DNA of 64,000 nucleotides from Prado023 sp963700475 (GTDB lineage: Bacteria > Actinomycetota > Actinomycetes > S36-B12 > CAIYMF01), in the NCBI GenBank assembly GCA_963700475.1, contig CAVOXR010000015.1, positions 186,001 through 250,000 of the forward strand, given 5' to 3'. This document shows, piece after piece, positions 10,140 to 18,213 of the stretch. The notes below the pieces were generated by a model. The model saw only the letters and a program-made list of their open reading frames with translations. It searched no databases and was not told where the DNA came from. Both the position numbers and the translations under genes were made by a program. The number at the start of each line of letters is the position of its first letter. The stretch's first letter is position 1.

Positions 10140-10216
10140 TCACGTCGCAGACCCTCCGCGAAGGTAGAGACCCTCCGCGCAGACCGGGAGGGTCTGAGCT
10201 TTGGCGGAGGGTTTGA
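10140..10216. repeat. GACCCTCCGC / GGCGGAGGGTTTG repeat array, copy 1
   Basis: This stretch has two GACCCTCCGC units, then GGGAGGGTCTGAGC, then GGCGGAGGGTTTG (10203-10215). The last element is identical to 62728-62740, and the same order of elements occurs there. Left and right units are complementary, so alternative hairpins can form downstream of ahpE. Function unknown; terminator or REP-like. Confidence 0.65.
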
Positions 10217-10241
10217 TGGTGGGCGGCGTGGTCGCGGCGCT

Positions 10242-10270
10242 TTGGTGGTTGTCGGCTTCGTGCGTACCCT
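10242..10270 (+). promoter_or_regulatory. Candidate promoter of tRNA-Val
   Basis: TTGGTG (10242-10247) and TACCCT (10265-10270) are separated by 17 bases. This places initiation at about the first base of the tRNA, 10278. The same TACCCT box sits at the same distance before RNase P RNA. Confidence 0.45.
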
Positions 10271-10277
10271 TGCCCGC

Positions 10278-10353
10278 GGGCCCGTGGCGCAGCTGGTAGC
10301 GCAACCCGCTTACACCGGGTAGGTCGTCGGTTCGAGCCCGGCCGGGCCCACCA
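10278..10353 (+). tRNA. tRNA-Val (UAC anticodon)
   Basis: A complete 76-base cloverleaf. The acceptor is GGGCCCG paired with CGGGCCC. The D stem is GCGC/GCGC, and the anticodon stem ACCCG/CGGGT encloses CTTACAC with anticodon TAC. The T arm is GTCGG-TTCGAGC-CCGGC. The 3' CCA is encoded in the DNA (10351-10353). Confidence 0.97.
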
Positions 10354-10470
10354 ACCAGTCGCAGCGGAGCCGCCAACGCCGCGGTGGCCTACCTCGCGCC
10401 CAGGCTCGACTGACTTCGCGACCGGCCGATCGGGCGCGCCGGCCAGCGGGCGGCGGGTAGTCTGCGGGAC

Positions 10471-11643
10471 GTGCCCCACCCCTCCACGACTGCCACGCTC
10501 CGCGACGTCGTGGCGCTGCTGCATCGCCGCTACGACCCCCGCACCGCCGACTCCTGGGACCGCGTCGGACTGGTGTGCGGAGATCCCGAGGAGCCCGTCG
10601 AGCAGGTGATGTTCGCCGTCGACCCAGTGGCTGCCGTGGTCGACGAGGCGATCGCCGACGGGGTGCAGCTGCTGGTGACCCATCACCCGCTGTTCCTGTC
10701 CGGGGTGCACGGGATTCCCGCCGACGATGCCAAGGGCCGGATCGTGCATCGCTTGGTGCGCGCGGGGATCGGCCTGCTGGCCGCGCACACGAACGCCGAC
10801 AACGCCCGTCCCGGGGTCTCGGACGCCATCGCCAGGGCCCTCGGCCTCGGCGACGTCGCGCCGCTGGAGACCCTCGAGGCTGAGCCGGACCCGCTCGACA
10901 AGTACATCGTGTTCGTCCCGGTCGCCGACACCGAGGCGCTCATCGACGCCATGGCTGCGGCCGGCGCCGGGAGGATCGGCGACTACGACCGCGCAGCCTT
11001 CTCGGCGCCCGGCACCGGCACCTTCCGGCCGCTCGAGGGGGCCAACCCGACCATCGGGTCGATCGGCCGGATCGAGTCAGTCGCGGAGTCGATGCTGCAG
11101 ATGATCGCCCCGCGCCGGCGCCGGGCCGACGTCGTCGCCGCCCTGCGCGCCGCCCACCCGTACGAGGAGCCGGCGTTCGACGTGATCGAGCTGGCCGATG
11201 TCCCGAGCGGGCGCGGCGGGGGCCGGGTGGGGAATCTTGCCGATCCGATCACGCTTGCGGAGTTCACGGACCTTGTCGCCGCGACGTTGCCGACGACCGC
11301 GCAGGGTGTCCGGGCGGCGGGCGATCCGCAGCGGGTGATCCGCCGGGTTGCGGTCTGCGGAGGGTCCGGCGACTCCATGCTCGGCGCGGCGAACACCGCC
11401 GGGGCCGACGTGTACCTCACCTCCGACCTGCGCCACCACCGCGCCAGCGAGCACCTCGAGGCCGGCGGGTGCGCGCTGGTCGACGTCGCCCACTGGGCAG
11501 CGGAGTGGATGTGGCTGCCGCAGGCCGCGCGGCTGCTCGAGCAGGACGCCGCAACTGCCGGCTACTCGTTGGGCACTACCGTGTCCACCACCGTCACCGA
11601 TCCGTGGACGTTCCACGTGGGGAGGCCCACCGATGCGCGCTGA
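10471..11643 (+). CDS. Nif3-like dinuclear metal centre protein
   Basis: A 390-residue member of the Nif3/YbgI family (also named GTP cyclohydrolase 1 type 2 homologue). These form hexamers with a two-metal site. Metal-binding histidines are visible in VTHHPLFLSG, AAHTNAD and the C-terminal VDVAHWAAEW. A middle PII-like insert (YIVFVPVADTEALIDAM) is present, as in the long forms. Starts at GTG. The stop overlaps the zinc-ribbon gene by 11 bases, so the two are probably one operon with RNase H and the phosphatase. Substrate uncertain. Confidence 0.9.
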   Translation: MPHPSTTATLRDVVALLHRRYDPRTADSWDRVGLVCGDPEEPVEQVMFAVDPVAAVVDEAIADGVQLLVTHHPLFLSGVHGIPADDAKGRIVHRLVRAGIGLLAAHTNADNARPGVSDAIARALGLGDVAPLETLEAEPDPLDKYIVFVPVADTEALIDAMAAAGAGRIGDYDRAAFSAPGTGTFRPLEGANPTIGSIGRIESVAESMLQMIAPRRRRADVVAALRAAHPYEEPAFDVIELADVPSGRGGGRVGNLADPITLAEFTDLVAATLPTTAQGVRAAGDPQRVIRRVAVCGGSGDSMLGAANTAGADVYLTSDLRHHRASEHLEAGGCALVDVAHWAAEWMWLPQAARLLEQDAATAGYSLGTTVSTTVTDPWTFHVGRPTDAR

Positions 11644-12376
11644 TGCCGCAGCCCAGCTCCGACTGCTCGACCTGCAGGGCCTGGACACCGTCCTGGGCCA
11701 GTTGGCGCATCGCCGTCGCGGGGTCCCGCAGATCGCCGAGCTGGTCGCGCTCGACGCCCGTTCTGGTGAGCTGCGCGACCATGAGGTCGCCGTGCGCACG
11801 GCGGTCTCGGACCTCGAGCGGGAGATGACCAAGGCCGAGGCCGACGTCGCCCAGGTCCGCGAGCGGATCGCTCGTGACCAGGCGATGCTCGACGCGGGGT
11901 CGGTGGCCTCCGCCCGCCAGCTCGAGGACCTCCAGCACGAGATCGGGAACCTGGCCCGGCGCGTGAGCGACCTGGAGGACGCCGAGCTCGAGGTGATGGA
12001 GAAGCTCGAGGACGCACAGGTGCGCGCGGCGTCGGCGACCGCAGCCCTCAACGAGCTCGCCGAGCAGCGGCAGGCCGCCGAGCGTGCTCGCGATGCCGCC
12101 TTCGCCGACATCGACCTCGAGGTCGAGCGGGTCGGCGGCGAACGGGCGCGGGTGGCGCCGGAGATCCCAGCCGACCTGCTGGCGCTCTACGACCGCATCC
12201 GCGCCGACTCGGGCGGCATCGGGGCCGCACCCTTGCATCGCGGGCGATGCCAGGGCTGCCAGATCACGCTCACACCGGCCGACCTGGGCAGGATCCGTGC
12301 CGAGCCGGCCGACGAGGTCGTGCGCTGCGAGGAGTGCCGGCGGATCCTCGTGCGCACCGCCGAGTCCGGCCTGTGA
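11633..12376 (+). CDS. Coiled-coil protein with C4-type zinc ribbon
   Basis: A 247-residue protein. Residues about 25-165 form a long coiled coil rich in Ala, Glu and Arg. A C-terminal zinc ribbon has paired cysteines in GRCQGCQITL and VRCEECRRIL. This matches the bacterial family next to Nif3 and RNase H in many actinomycetes. Binding to nucleic acid or ribosome-linked machinery has been suggested for the family, but nothing here proves it. The start overlaps Nif3, and the stop overlaps the RNase H start (GTGA). Confidence 0.88.
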   Translation: MRADAAAQLRLLDLQGLDTVLGQLAHRRRGVPQIAELVALDARSGELRDHEVAVRTAVSDLEREMTKAEADVAQVRERIARDQAMLDAGSVASARQLEDLQHEIGNLARRVSDLEDAELEVMEKLEDAQVRAASATAALNELAEQRQAAERARDAAFADIDLEVERVGGERARVAPEIPADLLALYDRIRADSGGIGAAPLHRGRCQGCQITLTPADLGRIRAEPADEVVRCEECRRILVRTAESGL

Positions 12377-12825
12377 GGCACCTGGTAATCGAGGCCGACG
12401 GCGGGTCGCGGGGCAACCCCGGTCCGGCTGCCTACGGGGCCGTCGTCCTCGACGCGCGCACCGGCGAGATCCTCGTCGAGCTGGCCGACTACCTGGGCAT
12501 CCAGACGAACAACGTCGCCGAGTACGAGGGCGTGACAGCCGGCCTGGTCGCGGCACAGGAGATCGACCCGGAGGCGCGGATCGAGGCCCGGCTGGACTCC
12601 AAGCTCGTCGTGGAGCAGCTCTCCGGGGGCTGGGCCATCAAGAACGCCAAGCTGCGTGAGCTCGCCCTGCGCGCCAAGGCGCTGGCCCCGCCGGACCGCG
12701 TCAGGTTCACGTGGGTTCCCCGGGCGCAGAACAAGCGCGCCGATGCCCTGGCCAACCAGTCGTTGGACGCCGCCGCCGCCGGCCGCCCGGCGAAGATCGA
12801 GCGCTGGAACCGCGGTGCCGGGTGA
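12373..12825 (+). CDS. RNase H-like protein
   Basis: A 150-residue RNase HI fold protein that would cleave RNA in RNA-DNA hybrids. The acidic active site is visible: Asp in IEADGGSRGNPG, Glu in NNVAEYEG, Asp in ARLDSKLVVEQL and the last Asp in NKRADALAN. In many actinomycetes this domain is fused to the phosphatase encoded next. Here a TGA ends it, and the phosphatase frame overlaps by 11 bases. The GTG start overlaps the preceding stop (GTGA), showing tight coupling. Confidence 0.9.
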   Translation: MRHLVIEADGGSRGNPGPAAYGAVVLDARTGEILVELADYLGIQTNNVAEYEGVTAGLVAAQEIDPEARIEARLDSKLVVEQLSGGWAIKNAKLRELALRAKALAPPDRVRFTWVPRAQNKRADALANQSLDAAAAGRPAKIERWNRGAG

Positions 12826-13732
12826 CCCGGACATCTACGTGGACGTGGCCGATCACCTGGGGGCCGAGGCCCAGGCGGAAGCCGAGGCTGAGGCTGCGTC
12901 CGAGGCGGCTCAGGCGCCCGGTTCGTGGGTCAGCGGGGCGGTTGCCGCTGAGGCTGGCGCCGCCCAGATCAGGGCCACGCTGCGGGGGGAGCCGGCTCGG
13001 CCTGATTCCGAGCCCTCCCTGTTCGACGCACCCGCAGCTCCCAGCGCCCCGTCCAAGAAGATCGTCGGATGGTCGCGCGCGGACCTGGGCGCGCCGACGA
13101 CGCTGCTGATGGTGCGCCACGGCGTGACGCAGCAGAGCATCGAGCACAGGTTCTCCGGCATCAACGGATTCGACCCGCCGCTGATCGATCTCGGTCGCCG
13201 TCAGGCCGAGGCGGCGGCCGAGGAGCTGGCGCGTCGGGGCGGCGCCGACGTGATCGTCTGCTCGCCACTGCAGCGCACGCGCCAGACGGCTCAGATCATC
13301 ACCGAGCGGCTGGGGATGGGAGAGCCGATCGTCGTCGACGGCATCGCGGAGGCCGACTTCGGCGAGTGGGACTCGCTCAACTTCGCCGAGGTCAAGGAGC
13401 GCTGGCCCGACGAGCTGGCCGCGTGGATGGCCTCGACCGAGGTGGCCCCACCGGGCGGGGAGTCGTTCGCCGCGGTACGGCGTCGCGTCGATGCCGCGCG
13501 CGCTGAACTGCTGGAGAGGTTCCCCCGCCAGCGAGTGCTCGCCGTGAGCCATGTGACGCCGATCAAGGTCCTGGTGCAGCTGGTGCTCGAGGCGCCGGCG
13601 TCGAGTGCCTACCGGTTCGAGCTCGCGCCCTGTTCGTTGACCACCCTGGCGTGGTGGGCCGACGGCATCAGCACGATCTTCGGCATGGGGGAGTCCGGGC
13701 ATCTGCACGGGGTCATGCACGAGACCGCCTGA
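12815..13732 (+). CDS. Histidine phosphatase (phosphoglycerate mutase-like), detached from RNase H
   Basis: A 305-residue protein. About 85 low-complexity residues rich in Ala and Glu come first, then a histidine phosphatase domain. The domain shows VRHGVTQQS (catalytic His), SPLQRTRQTAQ, EADFGEWD and AVSHVTPIK. It corresponds to the acid-phosphatase half of the actinobacterial bifunctional RNase H/phosphatase, and the low-complexity part corresponds to the linker. GTG at 12815 is the earliest start that fits. The natural substrate is unknown; cobalamin-pathway roles have been assigned to relatives. Confidence 0.85.
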   Translation: MPGDPDIYVDVADHLGAEAQAEAEAEAASEAAQAPGSWVSGAVAAEAGAAQIRATLRGEPARPDSEPSLFDAPAAPSAPSKKIVGWSRADLGAPTTLLMVRHGVTQQSIEHRFSGINGFDPPLIDLGRRQAEAAAEELARRGGADVIVCSPLQRTRQTAQIITERLGMGEPIVVDGIAEADFGEWDSLNFAEVKERWPDELAAWMASTEVAPPGGESFAAVRRRVDAARAELLERFPRQRVLAVSHVTPIKVLVQLVLEAPASSAYRFELAPCSLTTLAWWADGISTIFGMGESGHLHGVMHETA

Positions 13733-14299
13733 TTGGTCCGGGTGTGTCCGGGTTGGCGGCGGTGGAAGTGCCCATGGTGTCGTGCATCCCCGGCGTGTCC
13801 CCACGGGAGCAGCGCCAGCCTGTGGGAGTGTCATGGGTGCTGCAAAGGGTTGGGGCTCCTCGATGGTTGAGATCGAGGAGCCCCATGTTCCGTTCAAAGC
13901 GTGATAGGTGCCTGTCCTGACGCTCTCGCGTCGGTGATTGTCCTGTCCGGCGATTTTGTGTGATCGCGGCTGCCTTGTGGCTGCTTGCTCGGTTCTTCGC
14001 TTCCTTGGGTTTGGTCAACCGTGGTGTTGATCCGTTTCCCTCGGTGAGCTCAACTCTGTGAGTTGTTCTTCCTGCTTCGCTGATCTCGTCGGTGGAACTG
14101 TTCACTTGTCGGTCAGACGGTGTATTGCTTTGTTCGGAACACGACCCACGGTAGGGCCCCGCCCTGCCGGATGCAATACCGGCGGAGGTACTTCTTCATC
14201 CGATCTTCGTCTCGGTCGGGGTGCCTGTCGCGCGTGCTCGGCGACGACGGTGCTAGGCATGGCCCGACAACGTGCAGTCGACATCAGGAAGGGCGTGCC
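13733..14299. other. 567-base non-coding stretch of lower GC
   Basis: No convincing coding frame on either strand. The stretch from about 13905 to 14110 is visibly richer in T and A than its surroundings. It holds a strong hairpin at 13852-13884. It could be the remnant of an insertion element or a long leader of PPK2, but no transposase-like protein segment could be recognised. Confidence 0.5.
13852..13884. terminator. 13-bp perfect hairpin
   Basis: GGGGCTCCTCGAT and ATCGAGGAGCCCC pair perfectly around a 7-base loop, followed by ATGTTCCGTT. It lies 120 bases after the phosphatase stop and may end that operon. An alternative is the end of a degraded mobile element. Confidence 0.6.
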
Positions 14300-15241
14300 A
14301 TGGGCAAGGGGAGCAAGGCCAAGGCCAGGGCGAGCAAGGCCAAGAAGGGCAAGACCAAGGACACTTCCGCGGCGCCGAAGGATCCCACGGTCTCGACCGG
14401 AGCCAACCCGGGCAACGTGCGGGAGCTGTACCGGGCGGGCCCCAGCTTCGACCTGGCGGCCATCGATCCCGAGGTGGTGGCGCACGGTCCCGAGGACCGG
14501 GAGTCCGCCCGGGCGGCCTGCCTCGCCCTCGAGGAGGAGGCCTCCGAGCTGCACGAGAAGCTGTGGGCGGAGTCGCGCAAGGGCGGCAACCGCTCCGTGC
14601 TGATCTGCCTGCAGGGGATGGACACATCCGGCAAGGGCGGGGCGACGAAGGCCATCGACCGACTTCTCGATCCGCTGGGGTTCTCGGTGATCGGCTTCGG
14701 GGCTCCCAACGACGAGGAGAAGCAGCACGACTACCTGTGGCGCCACGAGCGGGCGCTGCCCGAGGTGGGCAAGGTCCGGCTGTGGGACCGCTCGCACTAC
14801 GAGACTGTCCTGATCGAGCGCGTGCGCGGCTTCGTCCCCGAGGAGACCTGGCGGGCCCGGTACGACGAGATCAACGCGTGGGAGGCCGGGCTCAACGAGC
14901 GCGGGGTGACGGTGATCAAGTTCATGCTGCACATCTCCCGCGACGAGCAGAAGCAGCGGCTGCTCGAGAGGCTCGGCGATCCCACCAAGCACTGGAAGTA
15001 CAACCCCGGTGACGTCGACGAGCGCGGGCTGTGGGACGACTACCAGGCCGCCTACTCCGACGCCCTCACCAAGTGCTCGACCGAGGGCTCGCCCTGGTAC
15101 GTGGTGCCGGCCAACCACAAGTGGCACCGGGACTGGATCCTGTCCAACGTGCTGGTCGAGACGCTTCGGGCGATGGACCTGTCCTACCCGCCCGGTGACT
15201 TCGACGTGGCGGCGGAGGTGGCGCGCGTTGAGGCGAGCTGA
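14300..15241 (+). CDS. Polyphosphate kinase 2 family protein
   Basis: Transfers phosphate between polyphosphate and nucleotides. The 313-residue protein begins with a very lysine-rich stretch (about residues 2-24). The Walker A loop GMDTSGKGG and Walker B region LWDRSHYE follow, then the lid and C-terminal KHWKYNPGDVDERGLWDDY. Length and motifs fit a single-domain PPK2 rather than PPK1. The start has an AGGAAG ribosome site. It is monocistronic. Which nucleotide it prefers cannot be decided. Confidence 0.93.
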   Translation: MGKGSKAKARASKAKKGKTKDTSAAPKDPTVSTGANPGNVRELYRAGPSFDLAAIDPEVVAHGPEDRESARAACLALEEEASELHEKLWAESRKGGNRSVLICLQGMDTSGKGGATKAIDRLLDPLGFSVIGFGAPNDEEKQHDYLWRHERALPEVGKVRLWDRSHYETVLIERVRGFVPEETWRARYDEINAWEAGLNERGVTVIKFMLHISRDEQKQRLLERLGDPTKHWKYNPGDVDERGLWDDYQAAYSDALTKCSTEGSPWYVVPANHKWHRDWILSNVLVETLRAMDLSYPPGDFDVAAEVARVEAS

Positions 15242-15320
15242 GGGACATCAACGAGTTGCGAGCTGAGCCAGGTGTTCGACGTGACGCCGCGCTCGAAGCG
15301 GTCGTAGGGAGGTTGGGTTG

Positions 15321-15722
15321 ATGACGCAGGAGTCGACCGGGAGCTGGGCGCAGAGGGTGTTCGCGATCACGCTGGTGGTCGAGGACCTCGATGCGGCCCG
15401 TGAGTTCTATGGGCGTGCCTTCGAGCTCCCGGAGCACTACTACAGCGGGGACTCGGCGGTGTTCAAGGTCGGCGAGCTGCTGATCAACCTGCTCGAGGCG
15501 GACAAGGGGCCAGGGCTTCTGGATCCGGTGGCGGTTGCGCCGCCGGAGGCCGGAGTGCGTGTGCAGATCACCGTTCCCGTCGATGACGTGGACGCGGTGG
15601 CGGCCGGGCTCGTCGCGAGGGGCGTCGAGCTGCTGCGCGGTCCGGAGGACCGTCCGTGGGGCCCCCGCACCGCGAGCTTCCGTGACCCCGGTGGGCACGT
15701 GTGGGAGATCGCCCAGCGCTGA
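15321..15722 (+). CDS. VOC (glyoxalase/bleomycin-resistance) family protein
   Basis: A 133-residue single VOC domain made of two beta-alpha-beta-beta-beta units. ITLVVEDLDAAREFYGRAF opens the first, and SFRDPGGHVWEIAQ closes the second with the usual metal-site glutamate. ATG at 15321 has AGGGAGG upstream. It could be a lyase, dioxygenase or binding protein. The stop is followed after 13 bases by a dispersed palindrome and then RNase P RNA. Confidence 0.85.
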   Translation: MTQESTGSWAQRVFAITLVVEDLDAAREFYGRAFELPEHYYSGDSAVFKVGELLINLLEADKGPGLLDPVAVAPPEAGVRVQITVPVDDVDAVAAGLVARGVELLRGPEDRPWGPRTASFRDPGGHVWEIAQR

Positions 15723-15735
15723 GGTTCGGCGCACA

Positions 15736-15776
15736 GGTAGTCGATTCGGTCGATTGGATCGACCGTTTCGACTACC
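15736..15776. repeat. Dispersed intergenic palindrome, copy 2
   Basis: A near-perfect nested hairpin. The outer arms GGTAGTCGA and TCGACTACC (9 bp) enclose the inner GGTCGAT-TGG-ATCGACC. The left 29 bases equal 725-753. The right arm holds the likely -35 region of the RNase P RNA promoter, so in this copy the element overlaps regulatory DNA. Confidence 0.75.
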
Positions 15777-15796
15777 GGCACGGGGACGGCTACCCT
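15767..15796 (+). promoter_or_regulatory. Candidate promoter of RNase P RNA
   Basis: TTCGAC (15767-15772) and TACCCT (15791-15796) are 18 bases apart, placing the start near 15803. That is where the P1 helix of the RNA begins. The -35 lies in the right arm of the dispersed palindrome. Confidence 0.5.
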
Positions 15797-15802
15797 TCGA
15801 GG

Positions 15803-16226
15803 GCGGATGAGTCGGTCGGGCGGCCGCGGCGGCACGGTCCTTCGGGGCCGGCGTCGTCGAGGAAAGTCCGGGCTCCACAGGGCACGGTGGTGGGTAACGC
15901 CCACCCGGGGTGACCCGCGGGACAGTGCAACAGAGAGCAGACCGCCTCGCGCCCCTCGGGGAGCGGGGTAAGGGTGAAACGGTGGTGCAAGAGACCACCA
16001 GCGCCCCAGGTGACTGGGGCGGCTATGCAAACCCCACCCGGAGCAAGGTCAAGAGGGACCGGCGTTCGCGTCGGGACTGCGTGAGCGTTCGAGGGCGGCC
16101 CGCCCGAGCTCACGGGTAGACCGCAGGAGGCTGTCGGCAACGGCAGTCGTAGATGGATGGCCGCGCAAGGGTGTTCCGGTGACGGACCCCATGGACAGGA
16201 CCCGGCTTACAGACCGACTCATCCGC
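15803..16226 (+). ncRNA. rnpB: RNase P RNA, bacterial class A
   Basis: Catalytic RNA of RNase P, which matures tRNA 5' ends. Ends pair in P1: GCGGATGAGTCGGTC at 15803-15817 with its complement ending at 16226. The universal core elements are present: GAGGAAAGTCCGGGCTCCAC at 15859, GGGTGAAACGGTGG at about 15970, and the closing ACCCGGCTTACAGACC. Length of about 424 bases is usual for actinomycetes. The protein genes nearby are unrelated. Confidence 0.96.
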
Positions 16227-16288
16227 ACATGGGGGTCTGACCTGCGACGATGAGTTCTCGGCGCCGGGTCGGCTCGGGACTGCGAACC

Positions 16289-17794
16289 TCACAGTCGCCA
16301 CCTGGTGCGGCGCTGGGTGCGGATGATCCAGGGCGATCCGTTGTTGCCGGGCCAGGGTGTTCCCGGAGGTGCCCCCGGGGGCGGTTCGGCGACTCTGGCC
16401 CCGGGTTCGGCGGGGTCGATCGTCCACATGTTGAGGTCGACCTGGCGGTGGTGTGTCCAGCAGAGCAGCGCCAGGTTGTCGATGTCCGAGGGACCGCCTG
16501 CGGCCCAATCCTGCACGTGATGGGACTGGCAGTTCTCGGCTGGGATCTGGCATCCGGGGATGATGCATCCGCCGTCGCGTGCTGCCATTGCTCTGCGCTG
16601 GGCGGGGGTGGCGGTCCGGGAGGTGCGTCCGACTGCCAGCGGGATCCGGGGGCCATCGAACATCAGCGCGGCCAGGGCCGCGATCCGGTCCGCGGGCGTG
16701 GGCGCAGTTGTGGACGGGAATCCAGCGCCGTCGACCGGTGCCGCGCCGTCCATGGGGGCAGCGCCATCGATGTCGAACATGCCCTCGAGGGTGTCCGGGC
16801 AGTGCACGCCGAGGCCGGTCGACTCCTCGGGGGGTCGCCTTCCGGGGGTGGTGACCGCGATGGGAGTGATGGTGGGGTCGCAGGCGGCGAACCTCTGCTC
16901 TGAGGGGGTGAGGAGGTGACCGCGGCTGGTGGTCCAGACCGGGTCCCCGAGCCGGGTGTGTTCCAGGGTGACGGTGAGCGACACGGGCAGTCCGCCGCGT
17001 GTCGGCAGGGCGCCCGCCGTGGCGGCGGCGTTGACCAACTCGACCAGGGCGTCGGCGCGCCGCGCTCCTGCGGGGACGTGGTCGGCGGTGCTGCGCAGCC
17101 GTTCGGCCAACGCGTCGATGGCGGCGATCACGGCCTCCCCTTCCAGGCGGGGAAGGGCCCCGGACAGGATGACCGTGTCGCCGAGCAGGGCGAACGACAG
17201 GTCGCGGCTGGCGTGCGCATCTGCCTCATCGCCGACCGGCCGATCGTCGGCGGGTGGGTGCAGCAGGCGGATGGCGCTGAGCACGAGCCGGGTGATCATC
17301 GGAGGGGACCACTGCCCCCACCTGGTGCCCAACTCGGCGATCACCGCCGCGAGTTGCTCCTCGGTCAGCGGGCCGATGTTGCGAGCGACCGCATCCACGT
17401 GATCGGACGTGATGATCCCGGCCGCCCACGCCGCGGCCACCGACGGGTGCGCGGCCGCGAGCGCCCCGGTGCGGGCCAGTCGGCGGGCCTGGGGGGAGGC
17501 CCACCCGCGGGCGGCGAGCACCGCCCCGGGCCCGACCAGGGGCAGGCTTCCCGCGGTGGTGGCGGCATGCAGCCGGCGGGCCAACTCGTACTCCACCGCG
17601 GCGAACGCCCCGGCCAGCACCTCGACATCAGCGGTCGGGCGGTCCCCGGCGAGCAGGCCCATCGTGGGCAGAGCCCCGACTGCGCACGACGTGGCCCGAT
17701 CCCAGACGGCCACGACGTCGGCCGATGCTTGAGGCAACGCGCCCACCGCCCGCGGATCGACCAGCGTCCGCTGGTCGATAATCGTGCTGGTCAC
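16289..17794 (-). CDS. DUF222 / HNH endonuclease domain protein
   Basis: A 501-residue protein with a DUF222 region over about residues 40-270 and a C-terminal HNH nuclease fold. The HNH site reads CIIPGCQIPAENCQSHHV then NLALLCWTHHRQVD. This family is multicopy in many actinomycetes (the 13E12 repeat family in mycobacteria). GTG at 17794 is preferred over an upstream start at 17842, since the longer form would put the SOS box inside the gene. A short Asp/Gly/Ala repeat (DGAAP, three copies) lies near residue 380. SOS regulation is suggested by the box at 17810-17825. Confidence 0.9.
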   Translation of the reverse strand: MTSTIIDQRTLVDPRAVGALPQASADVVAVWDRATSCAVGALPTMGLLAGDRPTADVEVLAGAFAAVEYELARRLHAATTAGSLPLVGPGAVLAARGWASPQARRLARTGALAAAHPSVAAAWAAGIITSDHVDAVARNIGPLTEEQLAAVIAELGTRWGQWSPPMITRLVLSAIRLLHPPADDRPVGDEADAHASRDLSFALLGDTVILSGALPRLEGEAVIAAIDALAERLRSTADHVPAGARRADALVELVNAAATAGALPTRGGLPVSLTVTLEHTRLGDPVWTTSRGHLLTPSEQRFAACDPTITPIAVTTPGRRPPEESTGLGVHCPDTLEGMFDIDGAAPMDGAAPVDGAGFPSTTAPTPADRIAALAALMFDGPRIPLAVGRTSRTATPAQRRAMAARDGGCIIPGCQIPAENCQSHHVQDWAAGGPSDIDNLALLCWTHHRQVDLNMWTIDPAEPGARVAEPPPGAPPGTPWPGNNGSPWIIRTQRRTRWRL

Positions 17795-17809
17795 TACCTT
17801 CGCCCCCGT

Positions 17810-17825
17810 TCGAACTGATGTTCGA
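17810..17825 (-). promoter_or_regulatory. LexA (SOS) box upstream of the HNH gene
   Basis: TCGAAC-TGAT-GTTCGA is a perfect 6-4-6 palindrome matching the actinobacterial LexA consensus TCGAAC(N4)GTTCGA. It ends 16 bases before the GTG of the DUF222-HNH gene, where bound LexA would block transcription. Confidence 0.8.
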
Positions 17826-17980
17826 AGTCTATCAGGGGGCACCGACAGCCGCCACCCCCGAAACGGTGTCCGTGGACAACCTCCCGGAGCCCGACGCGGA
17901 ACGCCGAGGAATGAGCGCGCGGTGCAAGGCCACGCTCATCACGAGGCCGAACGTCCCGCCGATGATCAGGACCATCCCCC

Positions 17981-18190
17981 TCAGTCCGGTGGTAGCTCCA
18001 CCACCGCCACGGTATCTTCCTGCAGGCTGCCGAGGACGAGCCTGCCATCGCGTTCGGCAACCGCGGTCACGAACCCATAGGTGCCATCGGAGGAACGGAG
18101 GTCGTGGGCGGTCCGGCCGTCGAGGTCGAAGGCCATGACCCACGTGATCGGGGCCGGCTGCGTACCCTCGGGCATCCTCCATGCGGTGAA
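17981..18190 (-). pseudogene. Remnant of a strictosidine synthase/SMP-30-like gene (C-terminal end only)
   Basis: About 65 residues remain in this frame: ITWVMAFDLDGR, then YGFVTAVAERDGRLVLGSL and AVVELPPD before the stop. This is the last beta-propeller blade typical of strictosidine-synthase-like proteins. The rest of the gene is gone: the divergent amidohydrolase starts at 18214. An ATG exists at 18175, but a 64-residue product could not fold as a propeller. Confidence 0.6.
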
Positions 18191-18213
18191 CGGGCACCGG
18201 TAACGTCCGGGGC

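Noticed and set aside
12800..12830. Programmed frameshift joining RNase H to phosphatase
   Set aside because: No slippery heptamer or downstream stimulatory structure is visible. A simple overlap or a sequencing error explains the data better.
13713..14105. Minus-strand frame of 130 codons in the gap before PPK2
   Set aside because: No ribosome site, unusual composition and no family match. It also crosses the strong hairpin at 13852-13884.
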